Part shown: positions 50,255 to 60,162 of the stretch, piece after piece
Position numbering within the stretch: the first letter of the stretch is position 1
Layout: every line of letters begins with the position of its first letter
NCBI GenBank assembly: GCA_027365345.1
Contig: DAHXNO010000202.1
Location: 1 to 64,000 of the forward strand
DNA from: Granulicella sp.
GTDB lineage: Bacteria > Acidobacteriota > Terriglobia > Terriglobales > Acidobacteriaceae
Direction: 5' to 3'
DNA: 64,000 nt
Notes under the pieces: model-generated
Seen by the model: the letters and a program-made list of their open reading frames with translations, nothing else
Database searches by the model: none
What the model was told of the DNA's origin: nothing
Position numbers and translations under genes: made by a program

Positions 50255-51352
50255 TCAGGGCGCGGGTGGGCAGGGCTCCGTGGAGGAGGGGGGCAGCCCC
50301 AGGCCAGGGATCAGGTACTTTCCGTCGAGGCCGGCGGGCGACCAGTCCTGGACGATCGTCCGGGCAAGTCTTGCGATGGTGAGTTCGCCTTCATTGTCCA
50401 CCGTCCAGCCATGGTCACGGTTGCCGTAGGTGAAGATGGAGAGGACCATGGGACCGGTTTTGCCCATGACGATGGCGACATCGTTGCGAACGGCGTCCAG
50501 CGAGCCGGTCTTGCTGGCGATTGCGGTTCCATTCTCGGTGGTGTCAACGGCCTCCAGATAGCGAGGAATGGTCTCACGGTAGAACTGGTTCTTGAGCATA
50601 TTCAGAGCGACGGAGCAGACGGCGCGATCCGCGCCGTCCACCGGGGCAAAGCGAGCGTCGCCGGGATGAGCGGCCGTACCGATCTGGTGAAGATGACAGA
50701 GGCCGATGGTCTCCATGAGATAGGCCATCTCTTGCGGGGTGGTCTTGCCGAGGCCGAATTTGGGTTGATCGGCCGGCATGGGAGCGCTGGAGGGAACCAT
50801 CACCTTTTTGTACAGATGCGTGTTGTCCAGACCCAGAGCCTGAAGACGCGCGTTGACAGGGTCGATGCCGAAGCGGTCGATGGCCAGGTTGGTGGCTGTG
50901 TTGTCACTGACGATGACCATCAGGGTGAGCACGTCTTTGAGGGTGAGGGTGACGGGGGTATCCAGAAACATGAGGATTCCAGAACCGTTGACGGCCTGGT
51001 GGGGGTGCAGGGTGATGGGCTCATCCCAGCGCGCTTTGCCCTGCCGGATCTGGACCATGGCGTGATACAGAATGCTGAGCTTGATGACCGAGGCGGTTGG
51101 GACGGGGAGGTTGGAGCCGATTCCTATCGTCTTGAGGGTGTTGAGCTGGATGGCGTAGAGAGCGACATGGCCGAGTCCAGCCTGGGCGCGCGTATCGGCC
51201 ATCTGCTGGATTCTTTGTTGCAGAGAGGCAGCCGGGCCAGACGATGAAGCGGCAGGGATTTGCGCAGACTGGGCAGCGGCGCTCGGAGCCGGCGGAGACA
51301 ACGCGGCGAAGAGGAGAGCAAGGCAGGCAGTGCAGCGGGAGACTGTTGTCAT
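50255..51352 (-). CDS. Class A beta-lactamase-fold serine hydrolase
   Basis: SVIK (SxxK), VSDNTATN (SDN), SKTGSLDAVRND (KTG); omega-loop Glu not evident. Confidence 0.85.
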   Translation of the reverse strand: MTTVSRCTACLALLFAALSPPAPSAAAQSAQIPAASSSGPAASLQQRIQQMADTRAQAGLGHVALYAIQLNTLKTIGIGSNLPVPTASVIKLSILYHAMVQIRQGKARWDEPITLHPHQAVNGSGILMFLDTPVTLTLKDVLTLMVIVSDNTATNLAIDRFGIDPVNARLQALGLDNTHLYKKVMVPSSAPMPADQPKFGLGKTTPQEMAYLMETIGLCHLHQIGTAAHPGDARFAPVDGADRAVCSVALNMLKNQFYRETIPRYLEAVDTTENGTAIASKTGSLDAVRNDVAIVMGKTGPMVLSIFTYGNRDHGWTVDNEGELTIARLARTIVQDWSPAGLDGKYLIPGLGLPPSSTEPCPPAP

Positions 51353-51756
51353 GTATGGTTCATCCCCTCACGAAGATCAGAAGACGTAAATCACTCTAGA
51401 TCAGAAGAGTATCAGCAAAGACCATCAACGCCGGACCCGAGGGGCCGCGCCAGGGATCTTTTGAACCGCAAGCAGAGGGTAAACATCGATGGAGGAGTTG
51501 CAACCAACATAGACGCGGCAGCGCGAGGCGGCAGGCTGATTCCAGGGAGAGAGTTGCAGGCGCGATGGGAGCTTACCGCCTGAAACGCGGCGGGATAGCG
51601 CGGTTGGAGGGCGCTACAGAACGCAAAGCAGAACACACAACAGAGCGCACCGCAGAACGCAGCAAAGACCGCGAGCGGGGTTGGTGATGGGATTCCGGGG
51701 GTGTGACCAAAACTGCATATCTGAAGATGATGCGCTACACTAAAGATGGAGATTCT

Positions 51757-52722
51757 ATGGCTACGATGACCATGCCTTCATCCCCGAACGGCCAGACAGT
51801 GGCCGAACCGGGGAGTGATCTCGATAACCTTTCCACAGAGCGGCAGAATGAGGCGTCGGAAGGGCTGGATACAAAATCCGCAATCGAAATTGCCAGAATT
51901 ATTAATCACGAAGACGGGAGAGTTGCGGCGGCGGTAAAGCGGGCGCTTCCTGAGATTGCCGCGGTGATCGATACAGTAGCGCGCTCCCTGCGAGATGGCG
52001 GACGCTTGATCTATGTGGGCGCAGGCTCCAGTGGAAGGATCTGCGCGCTGGATGCCTCTGAGTGCCCGCCGACCTTTTCCACGGCTCCACAGCAGGTGCA
52101 ATACCTGATGGCGGGGGGACCAAAGGCGCTGGCCAGCGCCTCTGATGTGAATGAAGACCAGCCGGAGCTGGGGCAGCGCGACATTGCACGCCGGCGGCCC
52201 ACACGCAAGGACGTTGTGATCGGGGTTTCGGCCTCCGGACGCACCCCTTACGTGGTAGGGGCAACAGAGTATGCCCGGACCTGCGGAGCCAAGACAGTCG
52301 CGGTGACCTGCAATCCCAACTCGAATCTCTCTAGAGTGGCCGATATCTCAATCTGCGCGGAGGTAGGGCCGGAGGTCCTCTCCGGCTCCACGCGCATGAA
52401 GGCTTCCACCGCGCAGAAGATGATTCTGAACATGATTACAACCGGCGCGATGACGCGGCTGGGGTATGTGTACGACAACCTGATGGTGAACGTCCACATG
52501 AAGAACGCCAAGCTGGTGGAGCGCGGCATCCGGGTGCTGATGAAGGTGTGTGGGATCGACCGCGAGACCGCGATTCGAACCATCAAGGCGGCGGGAAAGT
52601 CCATTCCGATCGCGGTGGTGATGTTGAAGGCCAACGTGGATAAGATGGATGCCGTGCGGCGTCTGCAGAAGTCGGATGGGAACGTCCGCCTGGCCATTGA
52701 GGATTCGCGGCTGGAACTGTGA
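51757..52722 (+). CDS. murQ: N-acetylmuramic acid 6-phosphate etherase
   Basis: LIYVGAGSSGRICALDASECPPTFS, VIGVSASGRTPYVVGATEYAR, STRMKASTAQKMILNMITTGAM. Confidence 0.95.
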   Translation: MATMTMPSSPNGQTVAEPGSDLDNLSTERQNEASEGLDTKSAIEIARIINHEDGRVAAAVKRALPEIAAVIDTVARSLRDGGRLIYVGAGSSGRICALDASECPPTFSTAPQQVQYLMAGGPKALASASDVNEDQPELGQRDIARRRPTRKDVVIGVSASGRTPYVVGATEYARTCGAKTVAVTCNPNSNLSRVADISICAEVGPEVLSGSTRMKASTAQKMILNMITTGAMTRLGYVYDNLMVNVHMKNAKLVERGIRVLMKVCGIDRETAIRTIKAAGKSIPIAVVMLKANVDKMDAVRRLQKSDGNVRLAIEDSRLEL

Positions 52723-53032
52723 TGAAGCGGTTGCGTTAGGCCCTGAAGACTGCCCTGGGTTGGGGATTTGCCTGCCTTGAGGGATTGAGATCGATGCGTC
52801 GATTCTCGCGATAACCAAGCTGGATTCCTCTTGCGTCCGGTGGATGACCTGGCTGTGAGATGCCGGGAGGGCCGTCCCCTGCGGATAAGGCCACACTGCG
52901 CCTGCGGGGAGACAGGCGGCAGGAGGGCTACTCCGCTGGGAGCGCCAAGGCGGGAGGCTGTGTGGCTCGCCGCGGGCAATTTCCTGATGCGCGGCGCGGC
53001 TTGGCGGGAAGCCCTGCATCTACACTGGAACG

Positions 53033-54313
53033 ATGGACAAGTTTGTGATTCGCGGGGGCAACCCGCTGCTAGGCGCGATCAAGATCTCCGGGGCAAAGAA
53101 CTCCGCGTTGCCCTGCATGGCGGCAGCGATTCTGACTGAAGATGAGGTGATTCTGGAGAACATCCCGCAGGTGCGGGACATTGAGACCGAACGTAAGCTG
53201 TTGGAATCCATGGGCGCGGAAGTCGAGTTGGGATACGGCCGGGCGCAGCATCGGACCTCGATCCGCTGCGCGGTGCTGAGCGATCCGGTAGCGAAGTATG
53301 AGATTGTGAAGACCATGCGCGCCAGTTCGCTGGTGCTGGGACCGCTGATTGCGCGCGCCGGGATGGCGCGGGTCGCGATGCCGGGAGGCTGCGCCATCGG
53401 CGGACGGCCGATCGATCTGCACATCAAGGGCCTGGAGGCGATGGGCGCCACCATTGTGCAGGAGCACGGGTATCTGGAGGCGCGGGCAAGCCGATTGAAG
53501 GGCGCCCACATCGTCTTTGACAAGATAACGGTGACGGGCACGGAAGACCTGGTGATGGCCGCGGCGCTGGCCGACGGGGAGTCGCTGTTTGAGAACTGCG
53601 CGCGCGAGCCGGAGGTGACAGACCTGGCCGCTCTGCTGAATGCCATGGGGGCCAAGATCGATGGCGCGGGGACAGCGACGATCCGAGTGAAAGGCGTAGC
53701 GCGATTGCACGGCGCACGCCACAGGATCAACCCAGACCGCATTGAGGCTGGAACCTATGTGATTGCCGGAGCCATTACCGGCGGAGATCTGAATGTGGAT
53801 GGCTGCAACCCCCAGCACCTGGGAGCGCTGCTTGGAAAGCTGCAGCAGTGCGGCGTGAAGCTGGAGATAGGCAAGGAGAATGTACGCGTCCACTCTGGCG
53901 GCGCCCTGCTGGCCAGCGACATCACGACCGAGGAGTATCCGGGGTTCCCGACCGACATGCAGGCACAGTTCATGGCCCTGATGACGCAGGCCAGTGGGAC
54001 CTCCGTGGTGACGGAGAACATCTTTGAGAACCGGTTTATGCATGTTGGCGAGTTGAACCGGATGGGCGCGAACATTACGGTGCAGGGCCGGACGGCGACG
54101 GTGCGCGGAGGTACAAAGCTACAGTCGGCCGCGGTGATGTGCTCAGACCTGCGCGCCTCCGCAGCTTTAGTGCTGGCTGCGCTGGTGGCCGATGGAGAGA
54201 GCATCCTGGACCGGGTGTACCACATCGATCGCGGATATGAGCGTCTGGAAGAGAAGCTGCGCGGAGCAGGAGCGCAGATTCGGCGCATGGGCGAGGTGTT
54301 TGCAAGACGATAA
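53033..54313 (+). CDS. murA: UDP-N-acetylglucosamine 1-carboxyvinyltransferase
   Basis: MDKFVIRGGNPLLGAIKISGAKNSALPCMAAAIL, MPGGCAIGGRPIDLHI, PTDMQAQFMAL. Confidence 0.97.
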   Translation: MDKFVIRGGNPLLGAIKISGAKNSALPCMAAAILTEDEVILENIPQVRDIETERKLLESMGAEVELGYGRAQHRTSIRCAVLSDPVAKYEIVKTMRASSLVLGPLIARAGMARVAMPGGCAIGGRPIDLHIKGLEAMGATIVQEHGYLEARASRLKGAHIVFDKITVTGTEDLVMAAALADGESLFENCAREPEVTDLAALLNAMGAKIDGAGTATIRVKGVARLHGARHRINPDRIEAGTYVIAGAITGGDLNVDGCNPQHLGALLGKLQQCGVKLEIGKENVRVHSGGALLASDITTEEYPGFPTDMQAQFMALMTQASGTSVVTENIFENRFMHVGELNRMGANITVQGRTATVRGGTKLQSAAVMCSDLRASAALVLAALVADGESILDRVYHIDRGYERLEEKLRGAGAQIRRMGEVFARR

Positions 54314-54426
54314 GGGCGCACGGACGAGATGCAAGAGGAGCGCTGCGCCGGGGCCGATCGATCTTGCCGGTCCGAGTGCGGCTGCCGGCTGTATCGGCCA
54401 GGATGCGACCGCCTATAATCGAAGGG

Positions 54427-56208
54427 ATGCGGTCTGTGCCGAAAGCCTTCGCCCTACTCCTCCCTGCTGTTTTGGCGATCGCCGTGTGCAGCCGCGCCGT
54501 TGTGGCGCAGACGACCGGCCAGCCCCTGGAGGCTCCCGGGGGACGGGTGGTGCTGGTGCTTCCCTTCGACAACCACTCTGGAGACGCCTCCGTGAACTGG
54601 ATTGGCGACTCTTTGCCGGATACGCTGAACAAACGGCTGAACTCGGCAGGGTTCCTGACGATCTCTCATGATGACCGCGTGTTTGCCTACGAGCATCTTG
54701 GACTGCCGGCGGATTTTCGGCCCACGCGCGCGACAACCATTCGCATTGCGCAGCAGTTGGATGCGAACTATGTGATTCTGGGCAGCTACGATGTGCAGCC
54801 AGACGCAGGAGGCACAGCCGTGGCAGGCGGTGAGAAGAACCCCGCCAACAGCCGCATCTCGATCGAAGCCAGGGTGCTGTCCATCGATCAATTGCGACTC
54901 TCGCAGCCCTTGGAGGCGTCCGCTGCGTTGATGAGCCTTTTTGTGGTGGAGAACGAGATTGCGTGGAAGGTTGCGAGGAGTCTGGATCCGCAGTTTTCGG
55001 TCTCCGAGCAGACCTTTTTGGCGGCTCCCGGCGCGGTGCCGCTGCCGGCGTTTGAAGACTACATCCGTGGGATCAACGCCTCAACGGACGGGGAGAAGCT
55101 GAAGCGCCTTGAGGATGCGGTTGCCCTCCAGCCCAACTACGCAGCAGCCCTGCTGGAGCTAGGCAAAGAGCAGTATGCGCAGCGCGATTTTGACGCCGCG
55201 GCGGCCACGCTGGCCAAAGTGCCGGAGAGCAAACGGATTGCGCTGGAGGCCAACTTCTATCTGGGATTGGCGGAGTTCAACTCTGCAAACTATGCCAAGG
55301 CACAGACCGCTTTTGGCTTTGTGGCTAGCCGGCTGCCCCTGCCGGAGGTGGTGAACAACGAGGCCGTGGCGATGAGCCGGCAGGGCAAAGACGGCGTGGC
55401 ACTGTTCCAGAAGGCTGCTGCCCTGAACCCCTCTGACGAGAACTACCACTACAACATGGCTATCGGCCTGTTCCGGCGCGGAGACACCGCAGACGCAGAG
55501 AGCCAGGTGCAGGACGCACTGCGGCTGAAGCCGGGCGACCAGGAGGCCCAGGAACTGGCAACGGAGTTGAAGACGGTGGCGCCAGGAACGCGGCTGACCG
55601 AGGATATGGGAGGCCCGGCAGCGAAGCCTGGCAAGGAAGCAGGAGAGCAGGCCGTGGCGAGTTCCGGTCAGGGGTCTGGCCAACAGTCCGATCAGGCGCC
55701 AGGGTGGATCGATAGCGGGTTCAGTCCGCTGGAGAGGATTGAGAGAGACTACTCCGAGACCAGCTTCCGGCAGGCGGAGTTCCAGTTGGACCAGATGCGC
55801 GCCATGCGAATGGCACTGCTGCCCGCCGATAAGCAGGCCGTGGAGTACACCCGGATCGGGCGCCAATATCTCTCCGAGGGGCTGCTGCCGGAGGCGGAGA
55901 AGCAGTTCCAGAGCGCACTGGCGGCCAACCCAAACTCCGCCGACGCCCATGCAGGGATGGCGCAGTTGCAGGAGGCCGCGGGGGATAAAGCCAAGGCCCG
56001 CGATGAGGCGCGGACCTCGCTGATTTTGAAGCCGAATTCGACAGCGCTTCTGGTGCTGGCGCGGCTGGATATGGCAGAGAAACAGTTCGCTGCCTGCGCC
56101 GCAGATATTGCCCAGGCGCTGCAATTGGATCCCAACGATTCCCAGGCGATCGCCCTGAGGATGGTACTGCAGCAACAAGGACAAACGGTTCCATCGGCGC
56201 AGCAGTAA
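54427..56208 (+). CDS. TPR-repeat periplasmic protein
   Basis: Signal peptide MRSVPKAFALLLPAVLAIAVCSRAVVAQ; TolB-N-like VLPFDNHSGDASVNWIGDSLPDTL; repeated TPR units. Confidence 0.85.
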   Translation: MRSVPKAFALLLPAVLAIAVCSRAVVAQTTGQPLEAPGGRVVLVLPFDNHSGDASVNWIGDSLPDTLNKRLNSAGFLTISHDDRVFAYEHLGLPADFRPTRATTIRIAQQLDANYVILGSYDVQPDAGGTAVAGGEKNPANSRISIEARVLSIDQLRLSQPLEASAALMSLFVVENEIAWKVARSLDPQFSVSEQTFLAAPGAVPLPAFEDYIRGINASTDGEKLKRLEDAVALQPNYAAALLELGKEQYAQRDFDAAAATLAKVPESKRIALEANFYLGLAEFNSANYAKAQTAFGFVASRLPLPEVVNNEAVAMSRQGKDGVALFQKAAALNPSDENYHYNMAIGLFRRGDTADAESQVQDALRLKPGDQEAQELATELKTVAPGTRLTEDMGGPAAKPGKEAGEQAVASSGQGSGQQSDQAPGWIDSGFSPLERIERDYSETSFRQAEFQLDQMRAMRMALLPADKQAVEYTRIGRQYLSEGLLPEAEKQFQSALAANPNSADAHAGMAQLQEAAGDKAKARDEARTSLILKPNSTALLVLARLDMAEKQFAACAADIAQALQLDPNDSQAIALRMVLQQQGQTVPSAQQ

Positions 56209-56227
56209 GCGTCCGCGGAGGCATACG

Positions 56228-56662
56228 ATGACCTATCTCTGGGTTGATGCGATGCAGCATGTGTCTGGCGACGCGGCTCTGGTGCTGGTGACCCTGGGAG
56301 TGGTGCTGATCTATGTGGAGTTGAACCGGCCGGGATGGATTGTGAGCGGCTCCGCAGGATTGCTGTGTGTTTTGCTGGGCGTGGCGGCTCTGGCCAGATG
56401 GGAGTTGAATCCTGCGGCGGTGGGTTTGGTGGCGATTGCGATCGCGTTGCTACTGCTGGACCTGGCGCGGCGGCTGCAGGTGACCGTATCGTTGGCTGCT
56501 ACGCTAGCCCTGGTGCTGGGTTTTGCCCACCTGGTGCTTGCTCCAGCCGCGGGCCGGATCCATACCGCAACCGCCGTGGGATGCGGCTTGACGCTGGGCG
56601 CTGGAACCTCGATTCTTACGCGAATCGCGCGCCGCGCCCGAACCAACAAGGGTTTAGACTAA
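56228..56662 (+). CDS. NfeD-like small membrane protein
   Basis: VTLGVVLIYVELNRPGWIVSGSAGLLCVLLGVAALA, like the membrane part of NfeD proteins. Confidence 0.7.
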   Translation: MTYLWVDAMQHVSGDAALVLVTLGVVLIYVELNRPGWIVSGSAGLLCVLLGVAALARWELNPAAVGLVAIAIALLLLDLARRLQVTVSLAATLALVLGFAHLVLAPAAGRIHTATAVGCGLTLGAGTSILTRIARRARTNKGLD

Positions 56663-56698
56663 AGCAGAGCGCCATCTGGCGCCCGGAGCCATCACGAC

Positions 56699-57397
56699 TT
56701 GATTCGTAAAGCGTTTCCACTTCTTGCTATTCTTCTGTTTGCCAGCGTCGCCAAGGGTGCATCCGCACAGACGACCCCTCCACCCACTCCATTGGAGCGA
56801 CAGCTCGACAAGCTGGACCTTTCGGTCCAGGGCGCGGGCATCTTCACCCACACCGTGAGTGGAACCATCATCTCAGGACTCTCCGCCCCGAACCAGGGTG
56901 AGAACATGACAGAGATTGCTTCCAGCACCCTAGGCGCTCTGGTGACCGTTCGCTTCCCTGCCAAGCCCTACTTTGGACTGGAGTTCAACTACAGTTACTC
57001 GCGATTCACCGAGAACTTCGAAGGGCCCGCGGTCACAAGCTTCCTGCCGGTTGGAACCACCGACTACCCAGTACAGGCCGATGTGAGCGAGTACACCCTT
57101 GGCTATCTGGTGGAGATTCCGTACACCATCGACGGATTGCAACCCATTTTTTCCGCGGGACTTGGAACAACAGCCTTTAAACCCACGCCGCTGGGTGGCG
57201 AGGAAGAGCAAGAGAAGGCGCGCATGACCTACTACTACTCGGCCGGGGTGCAGAAGAGCCTGAGTCCTCACTTCGGCCTGCGCTTGGGATTTCGGCAGTT
57301 GTTTTATCTGGCTCCGGATTTTGGCCAAAATTACCTGGTGATGCTCCAGCATACAACCACCTACGAGCCAACCGCCGGCTTCTATATTCGCTACTAG
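56699..57397 (+). CDS. Outer-membrane beta-barrel protein
   Basis: TTG start, signal peptide, alternating amphipathic strands, C-terminal YEPTAGFYIRY. Confidence 0.75.
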   Translation: MIRKAFPLLAILLFASVAKGASAQTTPPPTPLERQLDKLDLSVQGAGIFTHTVSGTIISGLSAPNQGENMTEIASSTLGALVTVRFPAKPYFGLEFNYSYSRFTENFEGPAVTSFLPVGTTDYPVQADVSEYTLGYLVEIPYTIDGLQPIFSAGLGTTAFKPTPLGGEEEQEKARMTYYYSAGVQKSLSPHFGLRLGFRQLFYLAPDFGQNYLVMLQHTTTYEPTAGFYIRY

Positions 57398-57555
57398 ATC
57401 TGAACTAGAAGAGATGCACCGGCGGCGAAACGCTCTGTGAGGCGGCCTTGCTGTGGAGCGCAGAGGACAAAACAGGCGCGCGATGGGGTGCAACGGTTCC
57501 GGTTCTGCTATAACGACCTCTGGAATGATTCCCAACGGGACGGGAGCCTGACGCA

Positions 57556-58212
57556 ATGACCCGAATGCACGATCAAGACGATGAGGACCTGCGGCGGACG
57601 GAGCGGGAACTGACGCTGAGTACCGGAACGCTGCTGGGAATCTTTCTGGCATTGGTGCTGCTGTGTGGAGCATTTTTCGGATTTGGCTACAGAATGGGTA
57701 GCCACGGCAGCAAGGCGGGGCTGGAGGCTAGCACCTCAAGCGATGAAGACGCACAGCCGGCGACGGATATGTTCAACAGCTTCAAGCCGGCGGCGGGTTC
57801 GCCGGCAGCGGCGAGCGATACGGGAACAACTGCGGGCCCTGGAGTGGGCGCAGCAGCCAGCGAGACGTCGGCGCCAACGCAGCCTAACCTGGGCGCCGAA
57901 GAGGCAGTTCCAGCCAAGAACAGCAATTCGACCCCGGCTCCGCCGGGAGGCGGAGGCCCTGCGGCCGCACCAGCTTCCGGAGCGTCCGCGGCCACGGGCC
58001 AATACGTGGTGCAGGTAGCCGCCGTCTCTCACCAGGAAGATGCTGAGCTGCTGGTGAGCGCTCTGCGCGCCAAGGGGTATCCGGTAAGCGCGCATACGGA
58101 GGCACAGGATAAGTTTTTCCATATCCAGGTGGGCCCCTTCAGCAGCCTCCAGGACGCGAATGCAGCCAAACAGAGGCTGCTGGCCGATGGGTACCAGCCG
58201 ATCATCAAGTAA
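57556..58212 (+). CDS. SPOR-domain protein
   Basis: Single TM, Ala/Pro linker, SPOR domain QYVVQVAAVSHQEDAELLVSALRAKGYPVSAHT...FHIQVGPFSSLQDANAAKQRLLADGYQPII. Confidence 0.93.
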   Translation: MTRMHDQDDEDLRRTERELTLSTGTLLGIFLALVLLCGAFFGFGYRMGSHGSKAGLEASTSSDEDAQPATDMFNSFKPAAGSPAAASDTGTTAGPGVGAAASETSAPTQPNLGAEEAVPAKNSNSTPAPPGGGGPAAAPASGASAATGQYVVQVAAVSHQEDAELLVSALRAKGYPVSAHTEAQDKFFHIQVGPFSSLQDANAAKQRLLADGYQPIIK

Positions 58213-58232
58213 ATGATCTCGGAACAGCTCGC

Positions 58233-58934
58233 TCACTCCTGGGTGAGCGCGGACTGCATCTCCAGTCTGACGGTCTCCATCATTTCTTCGCGAGAGCTGA
58301 AGTTCTGAGGACGGACTGGCGGCAGGAAGCGCACCGTGGCCACGCCAGGATGGACCTGCATGCTTCCTTTGCACATCATGGCAGCCGTGCCCTGGATGAT
58401 GGTGGGAACCACCGGAGCGTTGCTATCAGCGGCCAGAAAGAAGGCTCCTTTTTTGAAGGGGAGGAGATTGCCGTCCGGCGAACGGGTTCCCTCAGGAAAG
58501 ATGAAGATGTGATTGCCACTGCGCAGCGCTTCGCCGGCAAGAGCTACGCTCCGTTCCGCCTCCAGGCGCGAGTGGCCGCGCGACACCGGAATGTACTTGC
58601 CCAGGCGCATGGCCGTGCCGATGAGCGGGATCTTCATCAAAGACTTCTTGAGGAAGACGCTGCACATGCCGGGAATGGCGGGCAGAAGGATGGGCGGATC
58701 AAGGTTCGAGACGTGATTGCTGAGGAAGATGCAGGACTCCCCTGGCGGAATGTTTTCCACTCCCAGGATGCGAACCCGAATGCCAGCCGCACGGATGCCG
58801 ACGCGCATGGTGAACATGGCCCAGCGATACATGGTGCGGATGTTGCCGCGCAGAAGCGAGATGGGGATGCCAACGATAGCGGACGGCACACCGAAGAGGG
58901 CAAAGACGAAGGCCATGCGTAGCGCGGAGAACAT
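58233..58934 (-). CDS. plsC: 1-acyl-sn-glycerol-3-phosphate acyltransferase
   Basis: SNHVSNLDPPIL (NHxxxxD), FIFPEGTRSPDGNLLPFKKGAFFLA. Confidence 0.94.
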   Translation of the reverse strand: MFSALRMAFVFALFGVPSAIVGIPISLLRGNIRTMYRWAMFTMRVGIRAAGIRVRILGVENIPPGESCIFLSNHVSNLDPPILLPAIPGMCSVFLKKSLMKIPLIGTAMRLGKYIPVSRGHSRLEAERSVALAGEALRSGNHIFIFPEGTRSPDGNLLPFKKGAFFLAADSNAPVVPTIIQGTAAMMCKGSMQVHPGVATVRFLPPVRPQNFSSREEMMETVRLEMQSALTQE

Positions 58935-59040
58935 GTCGATGGAAGGTACCGAGTGTGCCGAAAGGGTTTAAGACAGCGACTGCCAGGAAGGTTGGAGGTT
59001 GCGGGGTTCTGCCGCAACCGCGGAACGGCTGAGCCCCAGG

Positions 59041-60078
59041 CTAGCCGAGCAGGCTGTTGGCGAGCTTGACGTAAAGGTCCACGCTGCCCAGCAGCTCCGA
59101 CTTCCGGATGTACTCGTCAGGAGTGTGGGCCACCAGGATGCTGCCCGGGCCGAGCAGGAAGGGCTCTCCCCAGGCGGTGAGCGAGGGAATGTCTGTGGTG
59201 AACTTAGCAACCATGGTTTCAAAGCCGGGGATGGCGCGCATCTGCAAGTAGGGTAGCTTGAGGGTGAAGCGTACCTGACAGCGGCCGGCGGCGGCGCGGA
59301 GTACTGCCTGCTCGATCTCTTCTGGAGGACCGACCAGGCGAATGAGGATCTGAGCTTCAGCGCTGTCTGGAATGACGTTGGGAGCGACCCCGCCGCGAAG
59401 GACGCCGATGTTGAGGGTGCAGTCTCCGATGCCTTCAACGACCGGCAGATGGAGGCTCTTGATATCGTGAAGCACGGCCAGCAGCTTGTCGATGGCCGAG
59501 TCGCCCAGTTCCGGATAGGCTGAGTGCGCCATTTTGCCGTGCGCCTGGAGTTCAACGCGCAGGCAGCCCTTGGAGGCCACGGCAAGACGGTTCTCGGTGG
59601 GCTCTCCGTTGATGAGGAAGCGAGAGCCCTTGGGCGTCTGATTGGCAACCAACGCACCGGCTGAGTCACGCTCCTCGCCGACGACGTAGAGCAGAGCGAT
59701 CCGCTTGCCGACAGCGATGAGCCTTTCCGCGGCGGCAATCTGCGCGGCGATGATGCCTTTGGCGTCGCAGGCGCCGCGGCCGTAGAGGCGCTCCGCGTCC
59801 TCCCGGCAGGGGCCAAGAAAGGGTGGGACGGTGTCCATGTGGGAAGAGAAGACCAGATCCGGCGTGACGCCCGGAGGTGAGGCGTAGACGTTGAAGCGCG
59901 GACCCGAGCCAGCCTGGGGATTCATTGCCGGGTCGGGCTGAGGAACGTCCTGGCGCTCCACCGCATAGCCCTGCCGCGCCAGGTAACTGGACAGAAACTC
60001 GCCAACGCCGGCCTCGTGATAGGTGGTGGAGTCAATATCGACCAGTTGCCTGGTGAGCTGTATGGGGTCCATGGGCAT
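59041..60078 (-). CDS. M20 family metallopeptidase (ArgE/DapE-like)
   Basis: MPMDPIQLTRQLVDIDSTTYHEAGVGEFL, VFSSHMDTVPPFLGP, GRGACDAKGIIAAQI; start at 60078. Confidence 0.9.
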   Translation of the reverse strand: MPMDPIQLTRQLVDIDSTTYHEAGVGEFLSSYLARQGYAVERQDVPQPDPAMNPQAGSGPRFNVYASPPGVTPDLVFSSHMDTVPPFLGPCREDAERLYGRGACDAKGIIAAQIAAAERLIAVGKRIALLYVVGEERDSAGALVANQTPKGSRFLINGEPTENRLAVASKGCLRVELQAHGKMAHSAYPELGDSAIDKLLAVLHDIKSLHLPVVEGIGDCTLNIGVLRGGVAPNVIPDSAEAQILIRLVGPPEEIEQAVLRAAAGRCQVRFTLKLPYLQMRAIPGFETMVAKFTTDIPSLTAWGEPFLLGPGSILVAHTPDEYIRKSELLGSVDLYVKLANSLLG

Positions 60079-60162
60079 GAGCCAAGGATAACCGAAGGGG
60101 ACGCGACCAGAGGGGACACAACCAGACCTTCCGCCGTGGAGAAGAAGACCTACACTGAATAG

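Noticed and set aside
50255-51352. Call as an antibiotic-resistance beta-lactamase
   Set aside because: Missing recognisable omega-loop Glu; reported only as a beta-lactamase-fold serine hydrolase
51615-51665. Degenerate CAGAACGC-type repeats upstream of murQ
   Set aside because: Too short and irregular to support a functional element
53069-54043. 324-aa minus-strand ORF
   Set aside because: Antisense to murA, which is unambiguous
55159-56184. 341-aa minus-strand ORF
   Set aside because: Antisense to the TPR gene; Gln/Leu/His-rich shadow translation
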